A stretch of 54,661 bases of DNA from an uncultured Saprospirales bacterium (GTDB taxonomy: Bacteria; Bacteroidota; Bacteroidia; Chitinophagales; JADIYW01). The notes below the pieces were generated by a model, which saw only the letters and a program-made list of their open reading frames with translations, had not been told where the DNA came from and searched no databases. This document shows, in pieces, positions 25,388 to 33,270 of the stretch (position 1 is its first letter; each line of letters opens with the position of its first letter). The stretch lies in NCBI GenBank assembly GCA_938008535.1, contig CALLKF010000214.1, forward strand, positions 1-54,661. Reading direction: 5' to 3'. A program made the translations under genes and the position numbers.

Positions 25388-26305
25388 TTAAACCATTTTA
25401 CTGCGTTTCACCAAATAAGAAAGTAGAATTTGATGATAACCTTCATTAATATCAGCTTCTACAAAATCGATTTTATATTGTGCGCATTTTAGTTTTAAAA
25501 TGGCTTTGCGTTCTAACATTTTCTCAACATAAAATTCTTTTACTTGATTTGGTTGCAACTTCAATTCTTCATTCGTTTCTAAATCGATAAATTTATACGG
25601 TCGATTTTCAAAATTAAAATCCAGCTCTTTTGATTTATCAATCACGTGAAACAATACGACTTCGTGCTTGCTATGTTTTAAATGTTGCAATGCTGAGAAA
25701 ATCTCATTTTCATCCATGCTATCTAACATATCACTAAAAATAAAAACCAGCGAACGTTTATGTATTGAATCAGCAATTTGATGCAAACATTTTGCTGCAT
25801 TAGTTGATTTCTGAATAGCTGGATTATTTAAAACCTGATACAAATTGCTCAATAAAACTTGTTGATGTAACGCATTGGTTTTGGCAGAAGTTTGTGTTTT
25901 TATTTCTTGGTCAAAAATAGTTAAACCAACCGCATCGCGTTGTTTGCGCAACAAAAATAACAGCGCAGCAGCAGCCATGCACGAAAATTCTATCTTGTTG
26001 AGTTTGCCTTTTTCTTTCTCTTGTGGAAAATACATCGATGATGATGCATCGATTACAATTTGGCAACGCAAGTTGGTTTCTTCTTCAAATTTTTTGGTGT
26101 ATAATTTTTCTGTTCGTGCAAAAACTTTCCAATCAATATCTTTAATCGAATCGCCTGGATTATGTAAACGATGTTCAGCAAATTCTACAGAAAAACCATG
26201 ATATGGACTTTTATGCAAACCAATAATAAAACCTTCAACTACTTGCCGAGCAAGTACATCGAGTTTATCGAATTGAAAAAAATCTTGTTGTTGAATGGTT
26301 TGCAT
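25388..26305 (-). CDS. DUF58 / von Willebrand-like protein
   Basis: 305 residues. The DUF58 core is seen in EFAEHRLHNPGDSIKDIDWKVFARTEKLYTKKFEEE, followed by a vWA-like domain (IVIDASSSMYFPQ with the MIDAS-type DxSxS, and FIFSDMLDSMDEN). Family members are usually coupled to MoxR AAA ATPases, which are not present here. It starts 148 bases downstream of trxA, past a terminator-like hairpin. Probably a chaperone-like factor of a surface or stress pathway (inference). Confidence 0.85.
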   Translation of the reverse strand: MQTIQQQDFFQFDKLDVLARQVVEGFIIGLHKSPYHGFSVEFAEHRLHNPGDSIKDIDWKVFARTEKLYTKKFEEETNLRCQIVIDASSSMYFPQEKEKGKLNKIEFSCMAAAALLFLLRKQRDAVGLTIFDQEIKTQTSAKTNALHQQVLLSNLYQVLNNPAIQKSTNAAKCLHQIADSIHKRSLVFIFSDMLDSMDENEIFSALQHLKHSKHEVVLFHVIDKSKELDFNFENRPYKFIDLETNEELKLQPNQVKEFYVEKMLERKAILKLKCAQYKIDFVEADINEGYHQILLSYLVKRSKMV

Positions 26306-26390
26306 AAATTAGTCTTAAGTTATAAGTCAAGGGTCATAAAAATTATTCTAACTTAGAACAATTTAGATATTATTGACGAAATATAAAATA

Positions 26391-26450
26391 AAAAAGTTGT
26401 AAGAAATAGTATGTTTACTTATTACTTACAACTTTTTACTTGTTACTCTT
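26391..26450 (-). terminator. Terminator after trxA
   Basis: Perfect 13-base arms AAAAAGTTGTAAG (26391-26403) and CTTACAACTTTTT (26425-26437). Read on the minus strand the hairpin ends in a T-run. The loop and flank are (T)AAGTAATAAG-type low-complexity sequence. Confidence 0.75.
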
Positions 26451-26453
26451 TTT

Positions 26454-26774
26454 TTAAGCAATCAACGCATCCAATTTCTTTTTTAATTCTGATTTTGATG
26501 CAACACCAACATGCTTATCAACCATTTGTCCGTCTTTAAAAAACAGTAAAGTTGGAATGCTCATGATGCCGAATTGTGCAGCTGTTTCGCGGTTATCGTC
26601 CACATTTACTTTGCCAATAGTTGCTTTGCCTTCGTATTCTTTCGCTAACTCTTCCACAACTGGTCCAATTAAGCGACAAGGTCCGCACCATTCTGCCCAA
26701 AAATCTACTAAAGCAACGCCTTTGTTTGTTGTAACTGTTTCAGAAAAGTTACCATCTGTAATTTCTAATGCCAT
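26454..26774 (-). CDS. trxA: Thioredoxin
   Basis: 106 residues, the classical single-domain size. The active site is WCGPCR (Cys30, Cys33), with FWAEWCGP and the cis-Pro segment SIPTLLFFKDGQ. It is the general cytosolic disulfide reductant. It is a single-gene unit followed by its own terminator, unlike the operon thioredoxin at 2473-2769. Confidence 0.93.
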   Translation of the reverse strand: MALEITDGNFSETVTTNKGVALVDFWAEWCGPCRLIGPVVEELAKEYEGKATIGKVNVDDNRETAAQFGIMSIPTLLFFKDGQMVDKHVGVASKSELKKKLDALIA

Positions 26775-26883
26775 TTTATTTGTATTTAAATTTATAACAA
26801 TGATTTATCAAATTATGTTCCAAAATTAATGTAATGAACGCATTTATTTTGATAATAAAAATTGATACGTGAATAAGCTAAAA

Positions 26884-27183
26884 CTATTTAATGATAATTT
26901 CCTGTATTAATTGCTCTTCTAATTTTTCATTTAACTTATCTTTCATTTTGTCGCGAGCCATAAATAATTCTTGTCGCAATGCCGAAGAATCTAAATAAAC
27001 AAACAATTTTCCGTTTTTATAATAAATACTTTTAGTATGATTTGAAATAAAGCCACCCATGAGTTCGTGCCAATATTTGCGCACTTTCATTTCGTTCATT
27101 TTGCCACCAATGCGCATTTCCTGAATCATGTCGTCTAACACATCTTTCAGTGACAAGGTTTTGCTATTTCGGTACTTCGCCAA
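26884..27183 (-). CDS. DUF721 / DciA-like protein
   Basis: About 99-101 residues. Two TTG starts are possible (27189 and 27183), and 27183 gives the family-like start MAKYRNSKTLSLKDVLDDMI. It contains KVRKYWHELMGGFISNHT and the KNGKLFVYLDSSALRQELFMARDKM strand-helix pattern of DUF721. Related DciA proteins help load the replicative helicase. It overlaps the recF 3' end by about 20 bases, consistent with coupling in a replication operon. Confidence 0.8.
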   Translation of the reverse strand: MAKYRNSKTLSLKDVLDDMIQEMRIGGKMNEMKVRKYWHELMGGFISNHTKSIYYKNGKLFVYLDSSALRQELFMARDKMKDKLNEKLEEQLIQEIIIK

Positions 27184-28273
27184 GTGCAATAATTTTATAG
27201 TTTGTGATATTATTTTCTTTAATTAATTGTTGAATTCGATTTTCATTCGTATCTGAAATAAAGACTTGTCCAAAAGCGTCTGAATAAATTAATTGGAAAA
27301 TCTTTGAAATACGTTCGGTATCTAATTTATCAAAAATATCGTCCAGTAAAAGTAATGGTTTTATTCCTTGCTTAGATGCTATAATTTCGAACTGTGCTAA
27401 TTTTAGCGACAAAAGAAACGTTTTTTGTTGACCTTGAGAACCAATTTTTTTAATTGGATAAGTATTTAAAGTAAAAGAAAGGTCATCTAGATGCGTACCT
27501 TTTGTAGTTCGTTGTGCATTTCTATCATTCTGAATGGAATTTTTGAATAAATTTTCTAAATTATCTTGTAATAAATCAGATTCGTAATCCAATCTTATTT
27601 GTTCGTTTCCTTCAAAAATTGAACTATATGTCTTTAGAAAAATTGGATTAAAAGAATCTATAAAAAGTTTTCGTTGCTCAAAAATAAAATTTCCAATTGG
27701 AATCAATTTTTCAGAATAAGCATCCAAAAGCAATTGATTAAAATTTCTATTTTCTGCAAATGACTTAAGCAATGCGTTGCGTTGTGCTATTAATTTATTG
27801 TAAGTCAATAAATTATTTAAATATTCAGAAGAATATTGTGAAATAGTAGCATCAATAAATCGTCTTCGGTTTTCGCTTGCACCAATAATTAGTTCATTAT
27901 CATTTGGTGTAATAATAACTGCAGGAAATTTTCCGATATATTCAGCTTGTTTTTCCTGTTTTACTTGATTTATATAGATTTCTTTTTTGCCAATTTTACT
28001 ATTTTTAATCTCAATTAGCTGATTTTCTGTTATTTTTGAAATTGAAGAAATAATTCTAAAAAAATCATTTTCAAACCGAAAAGCAAAAGCATCGTTACTA
28101 ACATAGCTCTTCGTAAAACAAGTATAATAGATAGCATCCAATAAATTAGTTTTACCCAAACCATTTTTTCCAACAATAAAATTGAGTTTTGGAGAAAACT
28201 CTAACTCTTTGAAAATGTAGTTTTTGTAATTATTTAACTTGATATTTTGGATAAAAAATGAAGTACTCACCAC
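27164..28273 (-). CDS. recF: RecF recombination mediator
   Basis: 369 residues from GTG codons at 28273 or 28270 (VVSTSFFIQNIKLNNYKNY). Walker A is IVGKNGLGKTNLLDAIYY, the signature region lies near GSQGQQKTFLLSLKLAQ, and Walker B is PLLLLDDIFDKLD. This SMC-like ATPase loads RecA at gaps. TATATTTG sits directly in front of the start and would give a very short or absent leader. The DUF721 gene overlaps its end. Confidence 0.92.
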   Translation of the reverse strand: MVSTSFFIQNIKLNNYKNYIFKELEFSPKLNFIVGKNGLGKTNLLDAIYYTCFTKSYVSNDAFAFRFENDFFRIISSISKITENQLIEIKNSKIGKKEIYINQVKQEKQAEYIGKFPAVIITPNDNELIIGASENRRRFIDATISQYSSEYLNNLLTYNKLIAQRNALLKSFAENRNFNQLLLDAYSEKLIPIGNFIFEQRKLFIDSFNPIFLKTYSSIFEGNEQIRLDYESDLLQDNLENLFKNSIQNDRNAQRTTKGTHLDDLSFTLNTYPIKKIGSQGQQKTFLLSLKLAQFEIIASKQGIKPLLLLDDIFDKLDTERISKIFQLIYSDAFGQVFISDTNENRIQQLIKENNITNYKIIALGEVPK

Positions 28274-28354
28274 TCAAATATATTGAAGAAATGTGAATTA
28301 GAATAAAACGTGGATAAATCATTTTCAACTATTTAAAAAATCAGCAAAAAAATG

Positions 28355-28362
28355 TACCTTTG
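28355..28362 (+). promoter_or_regulatory. -7 element of the TPR gene
   Basis: TACCTTTG, an exact TAnnTTTG match, 22 bases before the ATG at 28385. A -33 TTG is not clear. Confidence 0.6.
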
Positions 28363-28384
28363 CGCTCTATTTTAAACAATTTTT

Positions 28385-29089
28385 ATGGCAAAGAAAAATA
28401 CATCAGCTTCATCACACGATATTTTAGATGATAGTAATGAAAAAATGACTCAGATTTTTGAATCTGCAGAATACTTTTTTGAACAATATAAAAATGTAAT
28501 TATTGGTATTGTAATTGCTGTAGTAGCACTAATTGTAGGTTGGTGGTCGTACAACAATTTAATAAAAAAACCAAAAGAACAAAAAGCAGCAACTGCTATT
28601 TTAGATGCTCAAAATTATTTTGAAATGGATTCATTAAATTTTGCTTTAAAAGGTGATGGTGCAAATTTAGGTTTTGAAGCAATAGCTAAACAATACAGTG
28701 GCACAGCAGCAGGAAATAGAGCAAAATTTTGTGCAGGAATTTGTAATTTAAAACTTGGAAAATATCCAGAAGCAATAAAATATCTAGAAGATTTTAAAGC
28801 AGATGATGCTTTATTATCAGCAAGAAAATTTGGTTGTATTGCAGATGCATATGCAGAGCAAAATCAAATGGACAAAGCCATTGAAAATTATAAAAAAGCT
28901 GCTGATGCTGCTGATAACGAAATTACTGCACCAACTTATTTATATAGAGCTGCTTTGGCTTTAGAACAAAAAGGTAATAAAAAAGATGCGTTGGAATTGT
29001 ATAAAAAAGTGAATAAGAATTATCCAAATTCACAAGAAGGAATGGCATCTGAAATATACATCGCAAAATTAGAAGCACAAACATTATAG
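28385..29089 (+). CDS. Membrane-anchored tetratricopeptide protein
   Basis: 234 residues. A polar N-terminal 36 residues, one membrane helix (about 38-57) and then TPR repeats (about 85-225: AGNRAKFCAGICNLKLGKYPEAIKYLEDF, ARKFGCIADAYAEQNQMDKAIENYKKA, YRAALALEQKGNKKDALELYKKV). This matches the widespread Bacteroidota YfgM-like single-pass TPR proteins, which dock to periplasmic or Sec-linked partners. It lies just upstream of ribH. Confidence 0.85.
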   Translation: MAKKNTSASSHDILDDSNEKMTQIFESAEYFFEQYKNVIIGIVIAVVALIVGWWSYNNLIKKPKEQKAATAILDAQNYFEMDSLNFALKGDGANLGFEAIAKQYSGTAAGNRAKFCAGICNLKLGKYPEAIKYLEDFKADDALLSARKFGCIADAYAEQNQMDKAIENYKKAADAADNEITAPTYLYRAALALEQKGNKKDALELYKKVNKNYPNSQEGMASEIYIAKLEAQTL

Positions 29090-29100
29090 TTGTAAGTAGT

Positions 29101-29141
29101 AAGGAATAAGTGGTAAGTTTTCTATCACTACTTATTCCTTA
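29101..29141 (+). terminator. Imperfect hairpin between the TPR gene and ribH
   Basis: AAGGAATAAGTGGT pairs with the CTACTTATTCCTT side with one mismatch. It is flanked by (T)AAGTAGTAAG low-complexity sequence like that at 26391-26450. There is no T-tract, so its role as terminator is doubtful. Confidence 0.35.
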
Positions 29142-29165
29142 TCACTTATTACTTACTACTACACT

Positions 29166-29642
29166 ATGGCATCTGCATTACAAAATTTATCTACCTACGA
29201 TACAGAAAAAGTTCCGAGTGGAACTGGTAAAGTATTTGGTATTGTAGTTGCTGAATGGAATAAACATATCACTTTTGAATTATTGAAAGGTTGTGTTGAA
29301 ACACTTATAAAACATGGAGTTGCAGACAATGATATACATGTAACATTTGTTCCAGGAACCTTTGAATTACCTTTTGCTGCTAAAAAATTAACGCAAAGCC
29401 ATCATCTTTCATCAGTTATTTGCTTAGGTTGTGTTATAAAAGGCGAAACCGACCACGATGTATATATCAACACTTCGGTAGCAAATGCTCTTCAAAACTT
29501 AAATATCCAATTTGATATTCCTTTTATATTTGGCGTGCTAACACCAAATAATGAGCAACAAGCACTCGACCGCGCTGGTGGTGTACATGGAAATAAAGGC
29601 GTTGAAGCTGCAGTGACTGCGCTGAAAATGAGTGCTATTTAA
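29166..29642 (+). CDS. ribH: 6,7-dimethyl-8-ribityllumazine synthase
   Basis: 158 residues of the ribH family: AEWNKHITFELLKGC for substrate binding, VPGTFELPFAAK and GCVIKGETDHDVYINTSVANAL with the catalytic His. It makes the lumazine precursor of riboflavin from 5-amino-6-ribitylaminouracil and dihydroxybutanone phosphate. Other rib genes are not in the window. Confidence 0.95.
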   Translation: MASALQNLSTYDTEKVPSGTGKVFGIVVAEWNKHITFELLKGCVETLIKHGVADNDIHVTFVPGTFELPFAAKKLTQSHHLSSVICLGCVIKGETDHDVYINTSVANALQNLNIQFDIPFIFGVLTPNNEQQALDRAGGVHGNKGVEAAVTALKMSAI

Positions 29643-29699
29643 TTCTTTATCTCTAAATTTTATTTTGGTTTCTGTATGTTTGTATAAAATATTACAAGC

Positions 29700-30512
29700 A
29701 TGAGTGAAATAAAAAACAGTCTTTTCATCATTACAGGTGCAGGTTCAGGAATTGGCAGAGCTTTGGCAATAAAAGCAATTGCAGAAAATGCACAAGTTAT
29801 TGCAAGTGATGTAAATGAACAAGGTTTAGATGAAACGATTAAACTCGTTCACGGTAAAGTTGAAAAATATTTGCTCGATGTTGCTGACGCAAAACAAATT
29901 GAACAATTTGCAAAAACCATCTTGCAAAAATATCCAGACGAAAAAATAATTTTGGTAAATAACGCTGGTGTTGGTCTGGCCTCAGGAAATTTCACAGAAA
30001 CACCTTTAGATGATTTTGAATGGTTGATGAACATTAATTTATACGGTGTGGTGCGCATGACAAAAGCATTTTTACCACATCTTGTACAACAAAACAAAGG
30101 CCATATCATCAATGTTTCCAGTGTGTATGGTTTAGCAGGAATGCCTACCAATTCGGCATATTGTACTGCAAAATTTGGTGTTAAAGGTTTTACAGATGTA
30201 TTAAAAGCTGAGTTATTAGGAACGAATGTAAAAATTTCATCTGTTCATCCAGGTGGAATTAAAACTAATGTAGCCAAAAATTCAAGAATTTCTGTCACAC
30301 AAGACATTGCAAAAGCCAAAGCAACGATGGCTAAGTTTGAAAAAGTAGCTTTAAAAATGACTGCAGATACAGCAGCAGATGTAATTATTGATGGAATCAA
30401 AAAAGACAGATCACGAATTTTAATTGGAAGCGATGCAAAAGCATTAGATTTTATGGTGCGACTTTTTCCAAATAATTATCATAAAATTATAGCAAAAGTT
30501 TTTAAATTGTAG
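29700..30512 (+). CDS. Short-chain dehydrogenase/reductase
   Basis: 270 residues with the NAD(P) motif TGAGSGIG (12-19), NNAGVG, the catalytic Ser in NVSSVYG and Tyr/Lys in AYCTAKFG. The PGGIKTN loop and C-terminal helix are typical of classical SDRs. Substrate unknown. It shares the strand with ribH and the damaged DUF1801 gene. All active-site residues are present. Confidence 0.92.
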   Translation: MSEIKNSLFIITGAGSGIGRALAIKAIAENAQVIASDVNEQGLDETIKLVHGKVEKYLLDVADAKQIEQFAKTILQKYPDEKIILVNNAGVGLASGNFTETPLDDFEWLMNINLYGVVRMTKAFLPHLVQQNKGHIINVSSVYGLAGMPTNSAYCTAKFGVKGFTDVLKAELLGTNVKISSVHPGGIKTNVAKNSRISVTQDIAKAKATMAKFEKVALKMTADTAADVIIDGIKKDRSRILIGSDAKALDFMVRLFPNNYHKIIAKVFKL

Positions 30513-30529
30513 TATAAATAAATCATTTT

Positions 30530-30985
30530 ATGACATCAACAGCAGCAACACCAACTGAATACATCGATTCGTTGCCTGAAGACAGAAAATCAGCGATGAG
30601 TGAATTACGAAAAGTAATTTTAAAAAACATTCCAAAAGGTTTTCATGAAGAAATGAGTTATGGTATGATTGGTTATGTAGTGCCACATGCAGCATATCCA
30701 AGCGATTACCATTGTAATCCAAAACTTCCATTGCCTTTTATGAATATTGCTTCGCAGAAAAACTTTATCGCGGTATATCACATGGGAATTTATGCTGATA
30801 AAAAGATACTGGATTGGTTTACCACAGAATTTCCAAATCATAGTAAAGTAAAATTAGATATTTGAAAAGGTTGTATTCGATTTAAAAAAATAGATCAAAT
30901 TCCGTTTAAACTCATCGGTGAATTAGCTTCTAAAATGACAGTGAAAGATTGGATTGAGGTTTATGAGAAGAATTTTAAAAAGTAA
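30530..30985 (+). pseudogene. DUF1801 gene interrupted by a nonsense codon
   Basis: A frame of 151 codons with TGA at 30863-30865. Before it, MTSTAATPTEYIDSLPEDRKSA and HEEMSYGMIGYVV, NIASQKNFIAVYHMG are DUF1801/YdeI-like. After it the same frame runs KGCIRFKKIDQIPFK and LIGELASKMTVKDWIEVYEKN to TAA at 30983. The family normally reads KLDxGKxCIRFKK here, so TGA replaces a glycine codon (GGA to TGA, one base). It is either a pseudogene or a sequencing error. Translated as is, it gives a 111-residue product. Confidence 0.8.
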
Positions 30986-30994
30986 ACATCACTA

Positions 30995-31690
30995 ATGATC
31001 GAATTATCTACAATTGAGCATCAAATTCAATATGTAAAGAGTTTCCAAGAGCTTGTTTCAACGCCTTTTTATGGAGCAATAAATGCTGTTTGCTGGATTC
31101 GAAATCTTACAGGTGATTTTGCTGAGATTGTTGGAAAGATAGAGCTCAACGAAAATATAACGGAAATTGATGAAGACGAACTTTTTGAATTGCAATTGAG
31201 TGCACAAGGGCAGCTTGCGCGTGAAATTCTTTTAAATGATTTAAAATTGCTAAAACTACATGGCGCATCGCCAACTCTTAATCTTATCAAATACTATGAA
31301 AGAGATCATGCATATCCGTTTTTTCCAACTGACGTTTATTCTTTTCATGTAGATCGCTCACCTATTCCAACTAATACATTTTTATGCACTTACTTTGGCG
31401 AGTCAAGTGAGATTTTACCAAATGAAAATGCTGAACAAAAAGTGCTTGTTCCTGAAATACGTGCCGAACTCAAAAAACTATATGGTGGAGCCGATGAAGG
31501 TTTTGAAGAATTTTTAAGTGAACATTTTTTTGATCTGCACTATCATTCCAAACCTGAGGCAAAACCTGTCAACTTAGGTGTCGGTCACTTATGGAAACTG
31601 GCGGTTAATCATCCTGAAAGTAAGGTTTTGCCATGTGTTCATCGTGCACCAAAAGAAAACAGACAAAGAAGGTTGTTATTGATTTGTTAA
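30995..31690 (+). CDS. DUF1826-like protein
   Basis: 231 residues, soluble, mixed alpha/beta. The C-terminal part has the pattern of DUF1826: FHVDRSPIPTNTFLCTYFG, then GGADEGFEEFL and VLPCVHRAPKENRQRRLLLI. The HxD plus distal His arrangement resembles a cupin- or 2-oxoglutarate/Fe(II)-like metal site (inference). It sits between two damaged genes. It reads through without stops and looks intact. Confidence 0.6.
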   Translation: MIELSTIEHQIQYVKSFQELVSTPFYGAINAVCWIRNLTGDFAEIVGKIELNENITEIDEDELFELQLSAQGQLAREILLNDLKLLKLHGASPTLNLIKYYERDHAYPFFPTDVYSFHVDRSPIPTNTFLCTYFGESSEILPNENAEQKVLVPEIRAELKKLYGGADEGFEEFLSEHFFDLHYHSKPEAKPVNLGVGHLWKLAVNHPESKVLPCVHRAPKENRQRRLLLIC

Positions 31691-31834
31691 GAATGTTCAG
31701 TGTTCGAAAGCATTATTCTATTGATTTCTAACCAATAAACTATAATAGATTTTGATATAATTTTTATAATGAAGTGGAATATTTATGATGAATATGTTGG
31801 TGAGAAAATTGACAACTAAACGAATTTTATAAAA

Positions 31835-32343
31835 ATGAAATACAAATGTAGTATTTGTGGAAAAGAACATGAAGAATGGCCAGCTATAGGATTTTCTACT
31901 CCAATTAATTATGAATACCTGAGTGAAGAAGACAAAAAAAATCTGAAATTGATGCAGATACTTGTAATATAAATTTCAGTGCTCAAACAGATAGATTTAT
32001 TCGATGTACCTTAACTCAAAAAGTTAATGATTACTTTGAAGATCTAGAATATGGACTTTGGGTTTCTTTAAGTGAAAGAAGTTTTGATGATTATCTAGGG
32101 AATTATAATAATGAAGATTATGAAACTATTTACTTTGGTTGGCTGTGCAACGAGTTGCATGATTATGAATTTGAAAATAGCATTCCAACAACTGTTTTTA
32201 CACAAAATGGTGGCATAAGACCTAAGATAGTTACTGACCAAGATTATGATCATCCGTTTGTTAAAGATTATTATAATGGAATTAGTAAGATAGAAGCTGA
32301 AAAAAGGACAAAAGAAATGACAAATATAGTTGCGAATCGTTAA
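31835..32343 (+). pseudogene. DUF2199 gene frameshifted in a poly-A run
   Basis: The frame starts at ATG 31835 with MKYKCSICGKEHEEWPAIGFSTPINYEYL, including the CxxC of DUF2199. It runs into A8 at 31934-31941 and stops at 31970. Shifted to the second frame from 31942 it continues SEIDADTCNINFSAQTDRFIR, ENDY, GLWVSLSERSFDDYLGNYN and TTVFTQNGGIRPKI to TAA at 32341. A single missing A (A9 would restore the frame) explains it. It is either a real pseudogene, a homopolymer error or slippage-prone expression. Without the shift there is only a 45-residue product. Confidence 0.85.
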
Positions 32344-32433
32344 TCTATATTACTATCAACATTAAAGAATCACTTATCCTATCAAAAATATATTCACCTT
32401 ATCTTCTTATATTTATAGCATAAATTACAACAG

Positions 32434-33270
32434 ATGAAACTATTTACAATAGATACTGGTTATTTTAAACTCGATGGTGGTGCGATGTTTGGCGTGGTGC
32501 CAAAAACAATGTGGCAAAAACTAAATCCACCAGATGAAAACAATATGTGTACATGGTCTATGCGCTGTTTGTTGGTTGAAGATGAAAATCGGTTGATGCT
32601 CATTGATGCTGGAATGGGTGACTTCATAGATGATACTTACAAAAAACACTATCAACCATTTGGCGATGCTTCCTTGGAAATATCTTTGGCAAAACATGGT
32701 TTCTCACCTACTGATATTACCGATGTTTTTTTAACGCATCTGCATTTCGACCATTGTATTGGTGCACTCAAAGATGATGGCAATGGCAAGCCAATTTTGC
32801 GATTTCCAAATGCTACACATTGGTCTTCTTACACACAATGGAAATCAGCCATGAATCCAAATCCACGCGAAAAAGCATCTTATGTAAAAGAATATTTACA
32901 AGCAATTGCAGATTCTAAAAAATTAAAATTTATTGAAAATGAAGATTTAGGAATGAAAAATATCGAAATCGAATTTGTTTTTGGACATACTGAATCAATG
33001 ATGATTTGCCATATTTACAAGGAAAAACAAACTATTTCATACATTGCAGATTTAATTCCATCGCATCATCATGTGCGCTTGCCTTACATCATGGCGTACG
33101 ATATTCGTCCAATGGATACCTTGCAGGAAAAAACGATTTTTTTAGAAAAAGCTTTGGAAAATAATCATATTTTATTTTTTGAACACGACAAAGATATTGA
33201 GTGTTGTACGTTGAAACGCTCAGAAAAAGGCATAGAAGTTGATAGGTTAATGAAATTAGAAGAAATATAA
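32434..33270 (+). CDS. MBL-fold metallo-hydrolase
   Basis: 278 residues with the full zinc motif THLHFDHCIG (His102, His104, Asp106, His107), FGHTESMMICHIY and ADLIPSHHHVRL. This is the lactonase/glyoxalase-II-like branch of the MBL superfamily, similar in outline to AHL lactonases. No signal peptide. Its TAA overlaps the ATG of the next gene by one base, so the two are translationally coupled. Confidence 0.88.
   Translation: MKLFTIDTGYFKLDGGAMFGVVPKTMWQKLNPPDENNMCTWSMRCLLVEDENRLMLIDAGMGDFIDDTYKKHYQPFGDASLEISLAKHGFSPTDITDVFLTHLHFDHCIGALKDDGNGKPILRFPNATHWSSYTQWKSAMNPNPREKASYVKEYLQAIADSKKLKFIENEDLGMKNIEIEFVFGHTESMMICHIYKEKQTISYIADLIPSHHHVRLPYIMAYDIRPMDTLQEKTIFLEKALENNHILFFEHDKDIECCTLKRSEKGIEVDRLMKLEEI

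Noticed and set aside
30863..30865. Selenocysteine at the in-frame TGA of the DUF1801 gene
   Set aside because: No SECIS-like hairpin is seen and the family position is glycine, not cysteine.
31790..31834. 16-codon ORF before the DUF2199 gene (MKWNIYDEYVGEKIDN)
   Set aside because: Too short, with no promoter or family link; could be a remnant but cannot be supported.
31934..31941. Programmed frameshift in the DUF2199 gene
   Set aside because: There is no slippery heptamer plus stem-loop arrangement that I can see; a simple indel is the plainer reading.
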